NCBI GenBank assembly: GCA_002077065.1
Contig: NAJO01000039.1
Location: 186,001-250,000 of the forward strand
Direction: 5' to 3'
Length of the DNA stretch: 64,000 nucleotides
From: Cryoendolithus antarcticus
Taxonomy: Eukaryota; Ascomycota; Dothideomycetes; Cladosporiales; Cladosporiaceae
Shown: one piece after another, positions 54,851-64,000 of the stretch
Layout of the letters: the number at the start of each line of letters is the position of its first letter
Numbering within the stretch: the stretch's first letter is position 1
Program-made: the position numbers and the translations under genes
Notes under the pieces: model-generated
Database searches by the model: none
The model's input: only the letters and a program-made list of their open reading frames with translations
What the model was told of the DNA's origin: nothing

Positions 54851-55794
54851 ATGGACCGAATCAAGTGCATCATCCTCGACATAGGTAGGTCGTTTCACTT
54901 CCAACCACTGAGCTCGAACTAATCATGTCATAGAGGGCACCATTTGTCCCATCTCCTTCGTGAAGGAAAGACTCGTAAGTCTCGGGACTCGTTCAGCCGT
55001 CTTGCTTATGCGAGTCCTACGCTGACACGCTTGTAGTTCCCATACGCTCTCGACGTGCTTCCCTACGTCCTCGAGCTCAGATGGAACGATGCGGCGTTCA
55101 AGTCTTACCGCGATGCATTCCCAGAGGAACATCGCGCCTCGCCTGAGGCTTTGCGAGCGCATGTCATCGATCTCGCGAAGCAGGACGTCAAGATCGCGTA
55201 TCTGAAGAATTTGCAAGGCTATCTGTACGCCTCCAACAAAATTCCTACTCGCAGATCTATCAACGTGGTGCTGATTTTGATCATAGCTGGGAAGACGGCT
55301 ACCGCAACGGCAACATCAGCGCGCCGCTTTTTGACGACGTTGCACCACAGCTACGAAACTGGAAGGACGAGGGCAAGGTGCTGGCGATCTACTCGAGTGG
55401 TAGCGTTCTTGCGCAGAAGCTACTGATGGAGCATGTCAAAGTCACAGTCGAAGACGGAAGCGATAGTGGTAAGGTGGAAGATCTACGAGGTCTGATTTCG
55501 GGGTGGTTCGACACGGTCAACGCTGGCGCGAAGAACAATGAGGAGAGCTACGTGAAAATCGCGAAGGAGCTGAAGGTAACCGCGACCTTTCCCGAATCCT
55601 GCAGGCTACGAGCGCTGACTTGATGCTGCCAGGTTGATTTAGACGCATGTATGTTCTGCACGGATAACGTCAGTGAGGCAATTGCGGCGAGGCAGGCAGG
55701 CATGAGCGCCGTCCTTGTGAAACGATCGGGAAATGAGCCTTTGGAGACGCGGGCCATGCAAGTGTTCAGGGTGGTGGACGACATTCGCCTTTAG
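54851..55794 (+). CDS. utr4: Enolase-phosphatase E1 (methionine salvage)
   Basis: HAD-superfamily enzyme that converts 2,3-diketo-5-methylthiopentyl-1-phosphate through enolisation and dephosphorylation to the acireductone, in the methionine salvage pathway. Five exons: 54851-54884, 54934-54974, 55037-55224, 55287-55575 and 55633-55794, giving 237 residues, the usual length. Motif I DIEGT (about 10-14) carries the nucleophilic Asp; ERLFPYALDVLP, LQGYLWEDGY (formed across intron 3), PLFDDVAPQL, IYSSGSVLAQKLL (motif II Ser) and CTDNVSEAIAARQAGM (motif IV) follow in order. The four introns are 49-62 bases; intron 1 is short but has good ends. Convergent with TRM9, only 42 bases between stop codons. 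Confidence 0.95.
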
Positions 55795-55836
55795 TGCTAT
55801 TAGTCGAAAGCGATGGACTGCAGAGCTTTCTCCTGT

Positions 55837-56687
55837 TTAGCTAGGCGACCCTCGTTTTGCGATCACCCACCAATTGTCCTTCTCGTACCCACTCTCCACC
55901 ACTTCCCCACCAGCACTAACTACGTCGCCCTCTAGTTCGCCTTTTCGGTACAGATGGTAATACCTCTGGAACGTCCTTTCGCCTTCACCCTTCTTCCGCA
56001 TCACCCAAGGTACCATGACATCCTGGTCATCGCCTTCGCTCCAGCCTCGTCGGCTGCTCTCCTGCTCGAGCGCCCACACGTAGAGCAGCGCTGTGCCTGT
56101 TGGTTTGAGACACTCCAGTATCGAGGTCACGGCTTCGATGCGCCTAGCAGGTGTTGACAGGTGGTGTATCACTGCTATAGATATGGCAAAGTCGAAGTTG
56201 CTTGGCTGGTGTGGTAGAGAGAGGATGTCTGCTACGATTGCGGAGTTTGGATGATGTTGAGAAGCGATGGAAATGAGGTTGGAGGATCTGAGAGGGTACT
56301 TACCGCGTCAGACACGGTGCTGCGAAAGAAAGGCTGGAAAAGTTCAGGGAACCTCTTCACCTGTCCTGATTTGAAACAAGAAATTTCCATGTCAAGACAA
56401 TTGCGAAGACCTACCTGTCAGAGCCAACGATGAAGATCTCCTTGTTCACAGCAAGGTACTTGCCGTTGCCACACCCGACGTCCAGTCCGATGGAGCCCGG
56501 AGGTAAGTCTTTCAAGTACGACTCGATGATCGGCCAAGGCTACCGTGACACGTCAGTGTCGCTTTTCGAAGATCAGACCTATCATCGAGAGCACCTTGTA
56601 GCGCGTTGAAGAGAAGTGCGGCGCGATTTCCTCGTACACTGAGTGGACGTGTTGCTCTTCGTAAGCATTGGGCCCCTTAGTACTCAT
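55837..56687 (-). CDS. trm9: tRNA (carboxymethyluridine34-5-O)-methyltransferase Trm9
   Basis: SAM-dependent methyltransferase that completes 5-methoxycarbonylmethyl-uridine at wobble position 34; in yeast it works with Trm112. Exons 56687-56595, 56539-56415 and 56287-55837 give 222 residues. The start [30 protein letters not shown] is the typical Trm9 N-terminus, followed by PWPIIESYL, motif [18 protein letters not shown] across intron 2, [16 protein letters not shown].. and the terminal block. Intron 2 is 127 bases, longer than all others here; it contains further GT and AG sites, so alternative splicing is possible. It shares a 355-base divergent promoter with MAK16. Confidence 0.93.
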
Positions 56688-57042
56688 TGTGGCCGAGCAG
56701 ATGGCTAGGCAGCGGGCACATCGGTGCTCTCAACGAAACTCGTGGCCGGTCCCGCGAGGAGACGTGAAGTGTGGGTCGATGAGACGTGCGTAAAGTGGAA
56801 GGCAGGGAACTCGCAAAGTTGTCGAAAGTGAAGTTCCACGCAGATGGGCCTCCTCCCGCTAGCTGCGGATACAACCGAACCACTCATGATCCATGATCGG
56901 TATCAAAAAGTCCGACATTTAGAAAGATTTCCTATCAGCTTCTCGACAACGTCTCGTATGAGCACCTTACTACAGACCTCTGCCAAGTAGTACTAGATCC
57001 CATATACCCAACCCAGGCCGCTTGGTCGCCCTCCCACACAGC
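56688..57042. promoter_or_regulatory. Shared divergent promoter region of TRM9 and MAK16
   Basis: 355 bases between the two start codons. Both genes support translation (tRNA modification and 60S ribosome biogenesis), so shared control is plausible but no factor site is identified. Confidence 0.4.
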
Positions 57043-58074
57043 ATGGCCTCCGAAGAAATCGTCTGGTCAATCCTCACAAACCAATTCTGCAGCTTCAAAC
57101 TCGCCCTCCCAGGAAACAAATCCTCCACCCAGAAATCGACAAAACAGACCTTCTGCCGCAACGAGCACAACGTCACAGGCCTCTGCAATCGTCAATCCTG
57201 CCCTCTAGCGAACAACCGCTATGCAACGATTCGCTCGGACCCGGAAACACAGCGCTTGTATCTGTATATCAAGACCGTGGAGCGCGCGCATCTGCCGAGC
57301 AAATGGTGGGAGAAGGTCCGGCTGAGTGGGAATTATACGAAGGCGCTGCAGCAGGTTGATGAGAGGTTGCAGTATTGGCCGAGGTTCTTGACGCATAAGT
57401 GTAAGCAGCGGTTGACGAGGTTGACGCAGGTGAGGGTCAGGGCGCAGAGGTTGTTAAAGGAGGGGGAGAGGCTGGGGGAGACGCTGGTACCGAGACTTGC
57501 ACCTAAGATTCGACGGAGAGAGGAAACGAGGGAGCGGAAGGCGGAGGCTGCGGCTAAGATTGAGCGGGCGATTGAAAGAGAGTTGGTTGAGAGGTTGAGG
57601 AGTGGAGCTTATGGCGATCGGCCGCTCAATGTCGAGGAGAGGGTGTGGGAGAAGGTCATGAGAGGTTTGGAGAGGAGTCAGGAGGGGGTTGTGGACGAGG
57701 ATCTGGGTGAGGACGAGGAGGAGGGCGTGGAGTACGAGTATGAGAGGGAAGGGCAGGAGCAAGAGGTCGAGTACGTAAGCGATCTGGAGGAGTCTGACGA
57801 TGAGGAGGGAGAGGACCTGGAGGACTTCCAGGACTGGCTTGGTGGGGAGAGTGGAGGCGATGCGACAGGATCAGAGGACGATGACGATGATGAGGAGGTG
57901 GACGCTGATGGTGACGATGCTGCGCTGAAGAAGAAGCTGGATAGCCTCAAGCGGAAGAGGCCTGTCGCGCCTACCAAGAAGCCAGCGAAGAAGCCGGTCA
58001 AGCGTGCAAAGGCGAACATCGAGTACGAGTACGAGCCTGTTCCGGAGCCGCGGGAGATGCTGCTAGCGGATTGA
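57043..58074 (+). CDS. mak16: Ribosome biogenesis protein Mak16
   Basis: Nucleolar factor for 60S subunit maturation and 25S rRNA processing; in yeast it associates with Rpf1. 343 residues in one exon from the ATG at 57043. The N-terminus EEIVWSILTNQFCSFKL, the cysteine block FCRNEHNVTGLCNRQSCPLANNRYATI, and QRLYLYIKTVERAHLPSKWWEKV are family signatures. A helical charged region follows to about residue 225, then a long acidic tract (227-300) and a basic nuclear-localisation-like tail (KRKRPVAPTKKPAKKPVKR). Slightly longer than yeast Mak16 because of the acidic tail, as usual in filamentous fungi. Confidence 0.95.
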   Translation: MASEEIVWSILTNQFCSFKLALPGNKSSTQKSTKQTFCRNEHNVTGLCNRQSCPLANNRYATIRSDPETQRLYLYIKTVERAHLPSKWWEKVRLSGNYTKALQQVDERLQYWPRFLTHKCKQRLTRLTQVRVRAQRLLKEGERLGETLVPRLAPKIRRREETRERKAEAAAKIERAIERELVERLRSGAYGDRPLNVEERVWEKVMRGLERSQEGVVDEDLGEDEEEGVEYEYEREGQEQEVEYVSDLEESDDEEGEDLEDFQDWLGGESGGDATGSEDDDDDEEVDADGDDAALKKKLDSLKRKRPVAPTKKPAKKPVKRAKANIEYEYEPVPEPREMLLAD

Positions 58075-58302
58075 TGAGCGCTGCCCCTCGGAAGCGAACG
58101 CCGTCCACAGACTGCTCGAGGTCCAAGCACTTTTGGCTAGCAAATATGCCCATCAGCAACACCTATTGCGCAGTATGCTCCTCCTTCGCAATAAGCGAAT
58201 AGCCGTATTGGTCTCATGTACAGCAGCGCCGTCAGCTCCAGATATGTATCGTACCAGACGCCGAACTCCATGACTCCATGAAGAACGAGATATAAGAATC
58301 CT

Positions 58303-60682
58303 CTACGCCGCGCTGCAAATCTCAGCAAACTTCCTGTACAGAGCCATGAAGTCATGGTCTTCCATGGATCCGAATACTGCATTCTTCGACAGACCCGCAG
58401 CAGTGACTCTCGGACTGCTAATCCCGAAAGCCACTCTAGCCAAGTATCGAGCATCATCGCGGTCGGCCACTGTGCTCAGGATTGTCTTGAAAGCCTTGTC
58501 GTTCCACGGCACTTTCGGTGGTTTCTCCAGAACAATCGGCATTTTTGTCTCGCACCAGGTGCATGATCCGCACTCTTGCCGCTCACCGTCGAGCTGATCG
58601 CCGAAGTGGCGAGATAGCGTGAGGGCGAAGCACTCGGCGCCGGTCATCGTGTTGATGACCGCATCCCCCTGATCAAGTTCGCGCTGTTCGCGAAGCTCGA
58701 GGTCCCTGTAAAGCAAGTCGACAATGGCCCGACGCTCACGGGGAGCTTTCGGCATAGGCTTTAGCACGCGGTAGACATTCATGACACCTGATGTGCTCAA
58801 ATCAATCAGCTGGCGATTATTCCATTCCTGTAGTCTTCCCACTACCTCTGCACGTGTCACGCCACCGCTGAGTGCGGTGCGATCGACGTCGAGGTACGTC
58901 CAGGTCGTCTTTACAATGGCATTGCCGCGTATGGCTTTCGCAGCTGGTGAAGTGTCGCTGTTGGTGCTAGGGAGAGTCTTCCAAGAATACTTGGTGTACT
59001 TTGGTGTTGACTCTCGTAGGAGCTCGTAGCGAAGCTCAAGCTGCGCGAAGATGTTCTTGAGAACCGTCGTCTGGATTTGTCAGTATCCTGTTTACGATCA
59101 CGGGCCCGGGGCACCGACTTACCTTGATGTCGTAAGCTTTGCTGAGCTGACCCGCGTTAGCCTCGACGCAGCCGTCCGTGCCTTTCTTCATGTCGAACAC
59201 TTCGTTCAAAACATCTAGTACGGATTTCTTCGATGGCAGATCACCTCGTGCAAAGCTTTCGCGCAGATGAGCGTCCTCTGCACACAGGTACAACATGCAA
59301 TGACTCTGCTTACCATCGCGCCCTGCCCTGCCGATCTCCTGCGAGTAGCCCTCGAGACTCTTGGGACTATCATAGTGAATGACGTTCCGGATGTTAGCTT
59401 TGTCTATGCCCATTCCGAATGCTATCGTGGCGCAGATCACGAGCTTGTCGGAAGCCATGAACTCATCCTGGCATGCAGACTTCTCCTCGGGCCGCATGCC
59501 TGCGTGGAAAGGACGAGCTTTCAGCCCGGACCGCTCAATCCTAGCTGCAAGATCTTCGGTATGCTTCTGCAATGTCACATAGATGATGGTGGGACCAGAG
59601 TGAGCCTTGAGAAACTTGATGAGCTCTGGATACGATGCCTCCTTCGTCAAGAACGACCGTGCCATCAGCTTGAGATTCGGTCGATGCGATGGCGTGCGGA
59701 AAAGGCCATCCACGGGGATGTCAAAAGCGCGGCAGACATCCTCAGCGACTTTAGCCGTTGCTGTGGCGGTCAAGCAGAGCACCCGTTCAGCCTGGATCTC
59801 CTTTGCGAATCTTGCGACTTTGAGATAATCCGGACGAAAGGCCTGTCCCCACTCGGAAATGCAGTGCGCTTCGTCGATGGCCAGCAGTCGAACGCCTCCA
59901 TGAATGTGAGCAATAGCAGCGACGAAGCCTTCGTTGTTGAGTCTCTCAGGGGCACAGTACAAGATGTCGAGTCTGCCGTCCTTGATTGCGTCCATAGTCT
60001 CCAGGTATTGCTCCCGAGAGATTGTAGAGTCCAGCTGGGCTGCACTGATCTTCCGTCGTTTCAATGCGTCGACCTGCGAATTTGTCAGCTCTGGTAGGGT
60101 AGTCAAAGCGATGTCTCGTACAGACCTGATCCTTCATCAATGCTATCAGAGGGGAGACCACGAGCGTAATGCCACTCTCTCCATGGCCTTGTCGCTCGCC
60201 TCTGATCACATCCAAATGGCGCATCGCAACCCCGGGAACCTGATAACACAAACTCTTGCCTCCGCCTGCGAGATAATCAGCAGCTTCTTCCGTACAGGGT
60301 ACCAGGTAGCCGGCATCTTACCAGTAGGAAACACAACCACAGCGCTTCCTCCTTTGAGGATGCGAGTGATGGCTTGAGCTTGCTTCAGACGGAAAGACTG
60401 CATGCCAAATTTCGCCTTCAGGATGTCGTTGGCAAGTCCAAGGACACGGTCATCCTCGCTTTCCAGCTTGGCTACTTTCGCAGCAGGCTGAGAGGTGCTC
60501 CATGAGTCGCCTGTCGTATGCTTACGACTCGACCCATTGGCGATGCCATGTATCGCACCCGAATCCGCCACCGCTAGCATAGCGGCCTCGTCGCCTGATG
60601 ACAGGTCAAAGTCGTCGTCAGCTGCGAGCAGAGCGGCCTCGTCGCCAGCAGACAAACCGAACTCCCCTGCGATGACTGTCAT
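58303..60682 (-). CDS. RecQ-family DNA helicase, short fungal type
   Basis: 3'-5' DNA helicase of the RecQ family, nuclear. Exons 60682-60322, 60265-60126, 60073-59123 and 59070-58303 give 739 residues; an in-frame ATG at 60721 would add 13. N-terminal 90 residues are acidic (SAGDEAALLAADDDFD). Helicase motifs in order: motif 0 FRLKQAQAI; Walker A TGGGKSLCYQ, formed across intron 1; SPLIALMKDQVDALK across intron 2; DEAHCISEWGQAFRPDY; LTATATAKV; and in lobe 2 HAGMRPEEK, FGMGIDKANIR, YSQEIGRAGRDG. A winged-helix-like region follows, and four Cys (about 630, 649, 652, 655) resemble the RecQ zinc site. Intron 2 uses a less usual GTCTGT donor. Neurospora RECQ2 is the likely type; Sgs1/QDE-3 is much longer. 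Confidence 0.88.
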
Positions 60683-60872
60683 GTTGCCGAGGAGTGCGTG
60701 TAAGGTCACAGAGGACTGCATACACGCAAATCTTGTGTTGAAGTGAAGTGGGTCGCGAGCTGCCGTAAACCCTAAACCCGCGACTTCCACGCGCTGTCAT
60801 GTGACGTTCGCGGAGAAGTGAGAAAGCGAAGTGAGTGATCGTTAGCAAACGCAAATATATGCGAAGCGCACT

Positions 60873-62929
60873 TCAGGAGAGAGAGCATAGCTCTTGTCTG
60901 GTATGCGTACATATATCAAAGCACAATGCCGACAGCCTGCGCTCATCCTTTGCGATGATCCTCCACTTCCTCGATTTCGACGTGCTTCTCAGCGGCATCG
61001 CTTCAATAACCTCGTCGTTGCCAAAGATCTTGTCCACGTCCTCCAGTGCCATGCCCTTGGTCTCAGGGAAGAACAAGTACTGCGATAGTGGTCAGCTACG
61101 TTTATTCGAGGATGCTCGAAGTTGACTTGACTTACAATAATCGGCACCCAAGCAGCATTAAGCACAGCGAAAATGATATACGTCCTCCACCCAATGTTCC
61201 GAATAGCAGGTGGCGTAATGTAGACAATGATGAAGTTGCAGATCCAGTTCGCCGCTGTCGAGATGGAGCTTCCCTTCTGCCTTGCCTTGAGCGGCAGGAT
61301 CTCAGACGGGTACACCCAGACCGTAGCCTGGAAACCGATCGTGAATGCTCCCTGGAAGATGAACAGCATCGCTGCGGCACCAGCGCCGGCGGACTTGGCG
61401 ATGGCGGTGTTATGCTGGACTTGGTAGATCAGGCCACACTGGACCACCATGACGGCAGCCATGACACCGATCATGGAGAGGAGGAGAGGCCGGCGACCGA
61501 TGCGGTCGATGAGGAACCAGGGGATGAAGGAGGCTAGGAAGAACCAGGTGTTGAGGAAGCCAGCCATGAGACCTGAGAGGTTGGCGTCGAAGCCGAGCGA
61601 GCTTTGGAAGAGGGTGTTTGCATAGTCTGTATACATGTCAGTAGGCAGCGTATAAGCATCTTTACCCGTGCTGGAGTCGATGACTTACAGATCAAAGCAT
61701 TGATGCCACCAAGCTGCTGGAAGATCTGGATACCACAGGCGATGAGGAAGCGTCGACGAGTATGGACCACTACGAATCGTGTTAGTATATGTCCGCGACT
61801 CACGTAGTCGTAAGACTGACCATCGCTTCGGAAGAGATCCTTCCAGCTACCAGCACCAGCAGCAGTCTCTAGCGCGACAGTCCGGACGATCAATTCGTGT
61901 TCAGCCTTGATAGTCTGATCTTCCATCTTATGTCTATGCATGCGACGCAAGACCTCGAGACACTCTTCATTGCGGTCATGCGCAGCAAGCCAACGAGGCG
62001 TCTCGGGGATAAGAAAGATGATGACGACCATCGGGATCAGGAAGATGCACTGTAAGATCGTGGGGACGCGCCAGACGAAGGACGTCTCTGGGCCTTTGGA
62101 GATCGTGGAAAAACTGTAATCTTGTGTCAGGACGGTCCATAGTACGCAGCAGTCTGGTGTACGCACGCATAATCCATCCAATATACGAGCATGATGCCTG
62201 GGAGGTTGTCAGTATGTCGTTCGTGCGAAGGGAGACGGCACAACTGACCAAAGTTCAGAGTTGAGAGTTGGGCACACACATAACGCCCACGAGTAGCTTT
62301 CGGCGAGAACTCAGCCTGAAGCACCGGCACAGTGCTATTGATGAAACCCATGCCAATGCCACTGACGATTCGAGCAACGATCATGTGTGCGACATGGTAG
62401 GCGGTGGCTTGAAGGAGGGCACCTATGACCCCAGGTCAGTAATCGCTAAGACTGCGACAACTCTTCAATTCCCAGACATACCGATGATCATGATGATAAC
62501 GCCAATGAGAATGCTCTTCCGTCGACCAAGACCCTCACCGATGATACTGGTGGTGACAGCTCCGATGAAGGCACCGATCTTTGTTCCATGTCAGTCATGT
62601 GCCTCCTCCACAGCGCGCACTCTCGGGTCGTTCCAAGGTAACGAGTCGATTGCAGTGGAGAGATGCCCACCTCGTAGATAGCAACGATAATCGCGATGAG
62701 ATTCGTGCCAGCATCAGACTTGATGTCGATGCCAAATGTTTCGGTGAAAGCCGGGCTGTTCACAAAGCCACCCTGTCCGCAGATCAGTCATTTTGCACCC
62801 TCTCCCACCACCGACAAGACAAGTCACCATAAGCCCATTGTCGTAGCCGATCAACAAGAATCCGAGACACGTAAGAGTAGTCACAGTGCCCAGCAGGGCG
62901 CTGCCTTCGAGGTGGAGTGCCGTGAACAT
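60873..62929 (-). CDS. MFS sugar transporter
   Basis: Twelve-helix sugar-porter family transporter of the plasma membrane. Nine exons: 62929-62828, 62772-62671, 62578-62482, 62422-62249, 62197-62167, 62113-61821, 61769-61689, 61626-61136 and 61079-60873, giving 457 residues. Each join restores a conserved motif: LIGYDNGLM/GGF, AIYE/IGAFIGAV, GLGRRKS, ARIVSGIGMGFINSTVPVLQAE, IPETPRWLAAHD, QQLGGINALIY/YANTLF, WVYPSEI and FFPETKG. Intron 2 is 92 bases, the rest 51-62. The protein is short for the family because N- and C-terminal tails are small. The substrate is not readable; hexoses, disaccharides and polyols are all possible. It lies head-to-tail with the RecQ gene, about 190 bases between. 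Confidence 0.9.
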
Positions 62930-63559
62930 CTTCTCGATCTCTTCTTTCCCAACAGCTTCAATCTCGAGCAAAAATGTCAATCCTCCATCCGATGAGAGGT
63001 ATGAAAGGATGCAGAGCCCATCATATACACCTCTGCATACCGATCGGGTGTCAGTGCAGCCTTCTACCCCAACTCTACCCCAGCTGCACCACGATGCATG
63101 CCCATAAGCTCGAAACTCTGTTCAACGATCTGGAATGGCGGCAATTGACGGCCTGCAGTGTCACGTGCGCAAACGATGGATATGCTCACACGACGGCTCA
63201 CGATGCAAGACCACGACTGGCTACTCTGATCTCCTGAATGACTCTATGGCTTGCACGCAGATGCCGACACCACGTGGTTTGCACTTGCCGCAAACTCTGA
63301 AGCGGCCTCTGCTTGTCGCAGCCCGCGTTGCCATCAGCCGGGAGGTAGGCGGAGATTGACGGCGAATGCTTCTTGATATATGCCTCTGACGAAACGCAGC
63401 ACTTGCGATGGCTACATTGAGAACGATCTCACAGTTCATTCCCCGACGAGCGAGTTTCCATATCCCTCATGGCATCGAGACATTACCGAGGCCTTCGTGG
63501 CGATGCTCTGCGTTGCGAGGTCTATGAGTCGTCGTAGCCACGAGTGCAGACACTACACA
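62930..63559. other. Intergenic region upstream of the transporter
   Basis: About 630 bases without a supported gene. The transporter's promoter should be here. Confidence 0.4.
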
Positions 63560-63834
63560 CTAATCGACGAAGTCTGTCATTAGACTGATGCCCTCAATTG
63601 CGTGCTGCTGTAGCTTCGAAGTTGCAATTCCGATGGTTGAGAGATCATTGCAGTCCCGTTCGGACAGGAGGTCTTCGCTGAAAAGACAGCATCCTGCACT
63701 AGCTAGCATCCAGATGTCACACGGCAGATGAATCAGTCAGCATTGCTTACGTACAGATTGAGGCGCGAGGCGCGGCTGATAGCATCTGGAGAGACCTTGA
63801 ACAGCAGTGCTGCACGTTTGTTTGCGACGCTCAT
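63560..63834 (-). CDS. Possible small protein, 72 residues, two exons
   Basis: An ATG at 63834 opens MSVANKRAALLFKVSPDAIS; a donor GTACGT at 63754 and acceptor GCTAG at 63699 define a 56-base intron; the second exon reads CCLFSEDLLSERDCNDLS.. to TAG at 63560. Splicing keeps one frame throughout and both exons look protein-like, which is the only support. No homologue recognised. It could instead be the end of an unseen larger gene or chance. Confidence 0.3.
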
Positions 63835-63937
63835 GTGGACCAACAGATCTTAGAGCATGGAGAAAGTGTGAGACAATCTATCCCGACCTTTGCAATACTC
63901 CCGTCGTCGTAAGGAGCGGCCACTCATATCAGGCGCA

Positions 63938-64000
63938 ATGGGCTTCCTGGACATCATCAAAGTACGCCCCATGACTTGCCGTGTATGCCAGGCCGTATCT
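63938..64000 (+). CDS. Possible first exon of a gene leaving the window
   Basis: ATG GGC TTC CTG GAC ATC ATC AA(A) is followed by a GTACGC donor-like sequence at about 63962. The short exon MGFLDIIK followed by an intron would be typical for this genome, but only 63 bases are visible. Confidence 0.2.
   Translation, partial: MGFLDIIKVRPMTCRVCQAVS

Noticed and set aside
59267..60097. 276-codon plus-strand frame antisense to the RecQ gene
   Set aside because: Shadow of the helicase exon; no domain or splice evidence.

Overview
The window is nuclear DNA of a filamentous ascomycete (Pezizomycotina, most likely a Dothideomycete). The evidence is short GT..AG introns of about 49-65 bases with CTNAC-type branch points, a Zn2Cys6 regulator, monocistronic genes on both strands, and proteins that match fungal families throughout (fused PabA-PabB aminodeoxychorismate synthase, Elp5, Gpi13, Neo1, Sec16, Mak16, Trm9). 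Nothing suggests a bacterium, plasmid or virus. I see no CRISPR array, no intact transposon and no convincing secondary-metabolite cluster.

Layout. 0.7-8.8 kb: RAD57 recombinase (+), a Zn2Cys6 factor (-), an SDR-fold protein with degraded catalytic motifs (-), and bifunctional aminodeoxychorismate synthase (+). 8.8-15.6 kb: gene-poor, with one plausible small unknown gene, two diverged tRNA-like elements and a short tandem repeat. 15.6-23.7 kb: SEC22 (-), a small possible ASX-homology protein (+), ELP5 (+), GPI13/PIG-O (-) and a small single-pass membrane protein (-). 23.7-26.5 kb: gene-poor, with a frameshifted gene relic. 26.5-32 kb: a long disordered unknown protein (+) and a four-pass membrane protein (-). 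34.3-49.2 kb: NEO1-type P4-ATPase (-) divergent from SEC16 (+), then RAD23 (-) and a Ran1/Ksp1-like kinase (-). 49.2-53.3 kb: gene-poor. 53.3-63 kb: a Gal80/Gfo-Idh-MocA pseudogene (+), enolase-phosphatase E1 (+), TRM9 (-), MAK16 (+), a short RecQ helicase (-) and an MFS sugar transporter with eight introns (-). The last kilobase holds a possible small gene (-) and perhaps the first exon of a gene leaving the window (+).

How the genes relate. Most are housekeeping genes. Secretory pathway: SEC22, SEC16, NEO1 and GPI13. Genome maintenance: RAD57, RAD23 and RecQ. tRNA wobble-uridine modification: ELP5 and TRM9 act in the same pathway. Methionine/SAM: E1 recycles the methylthio unit to methionine, and TRM9 uses SAM. 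These look like ordinary gene neighbourhoods, not operons.

The most unusual items are the pseudo-enzyme SDR, two decayed genes (one with two frameshifts and a nonsense codon), a possible N-terminal extension of Sec22, a long frame directly after the TGA of the four-pass membrane protein, and a RecQ whose zinc-binding cysteines lie far downstream of the helicase core. I did not find a convincing new multi-gene system. Exon boundaries were worked out by hand from splice consensus and family conservation; they are predictions.
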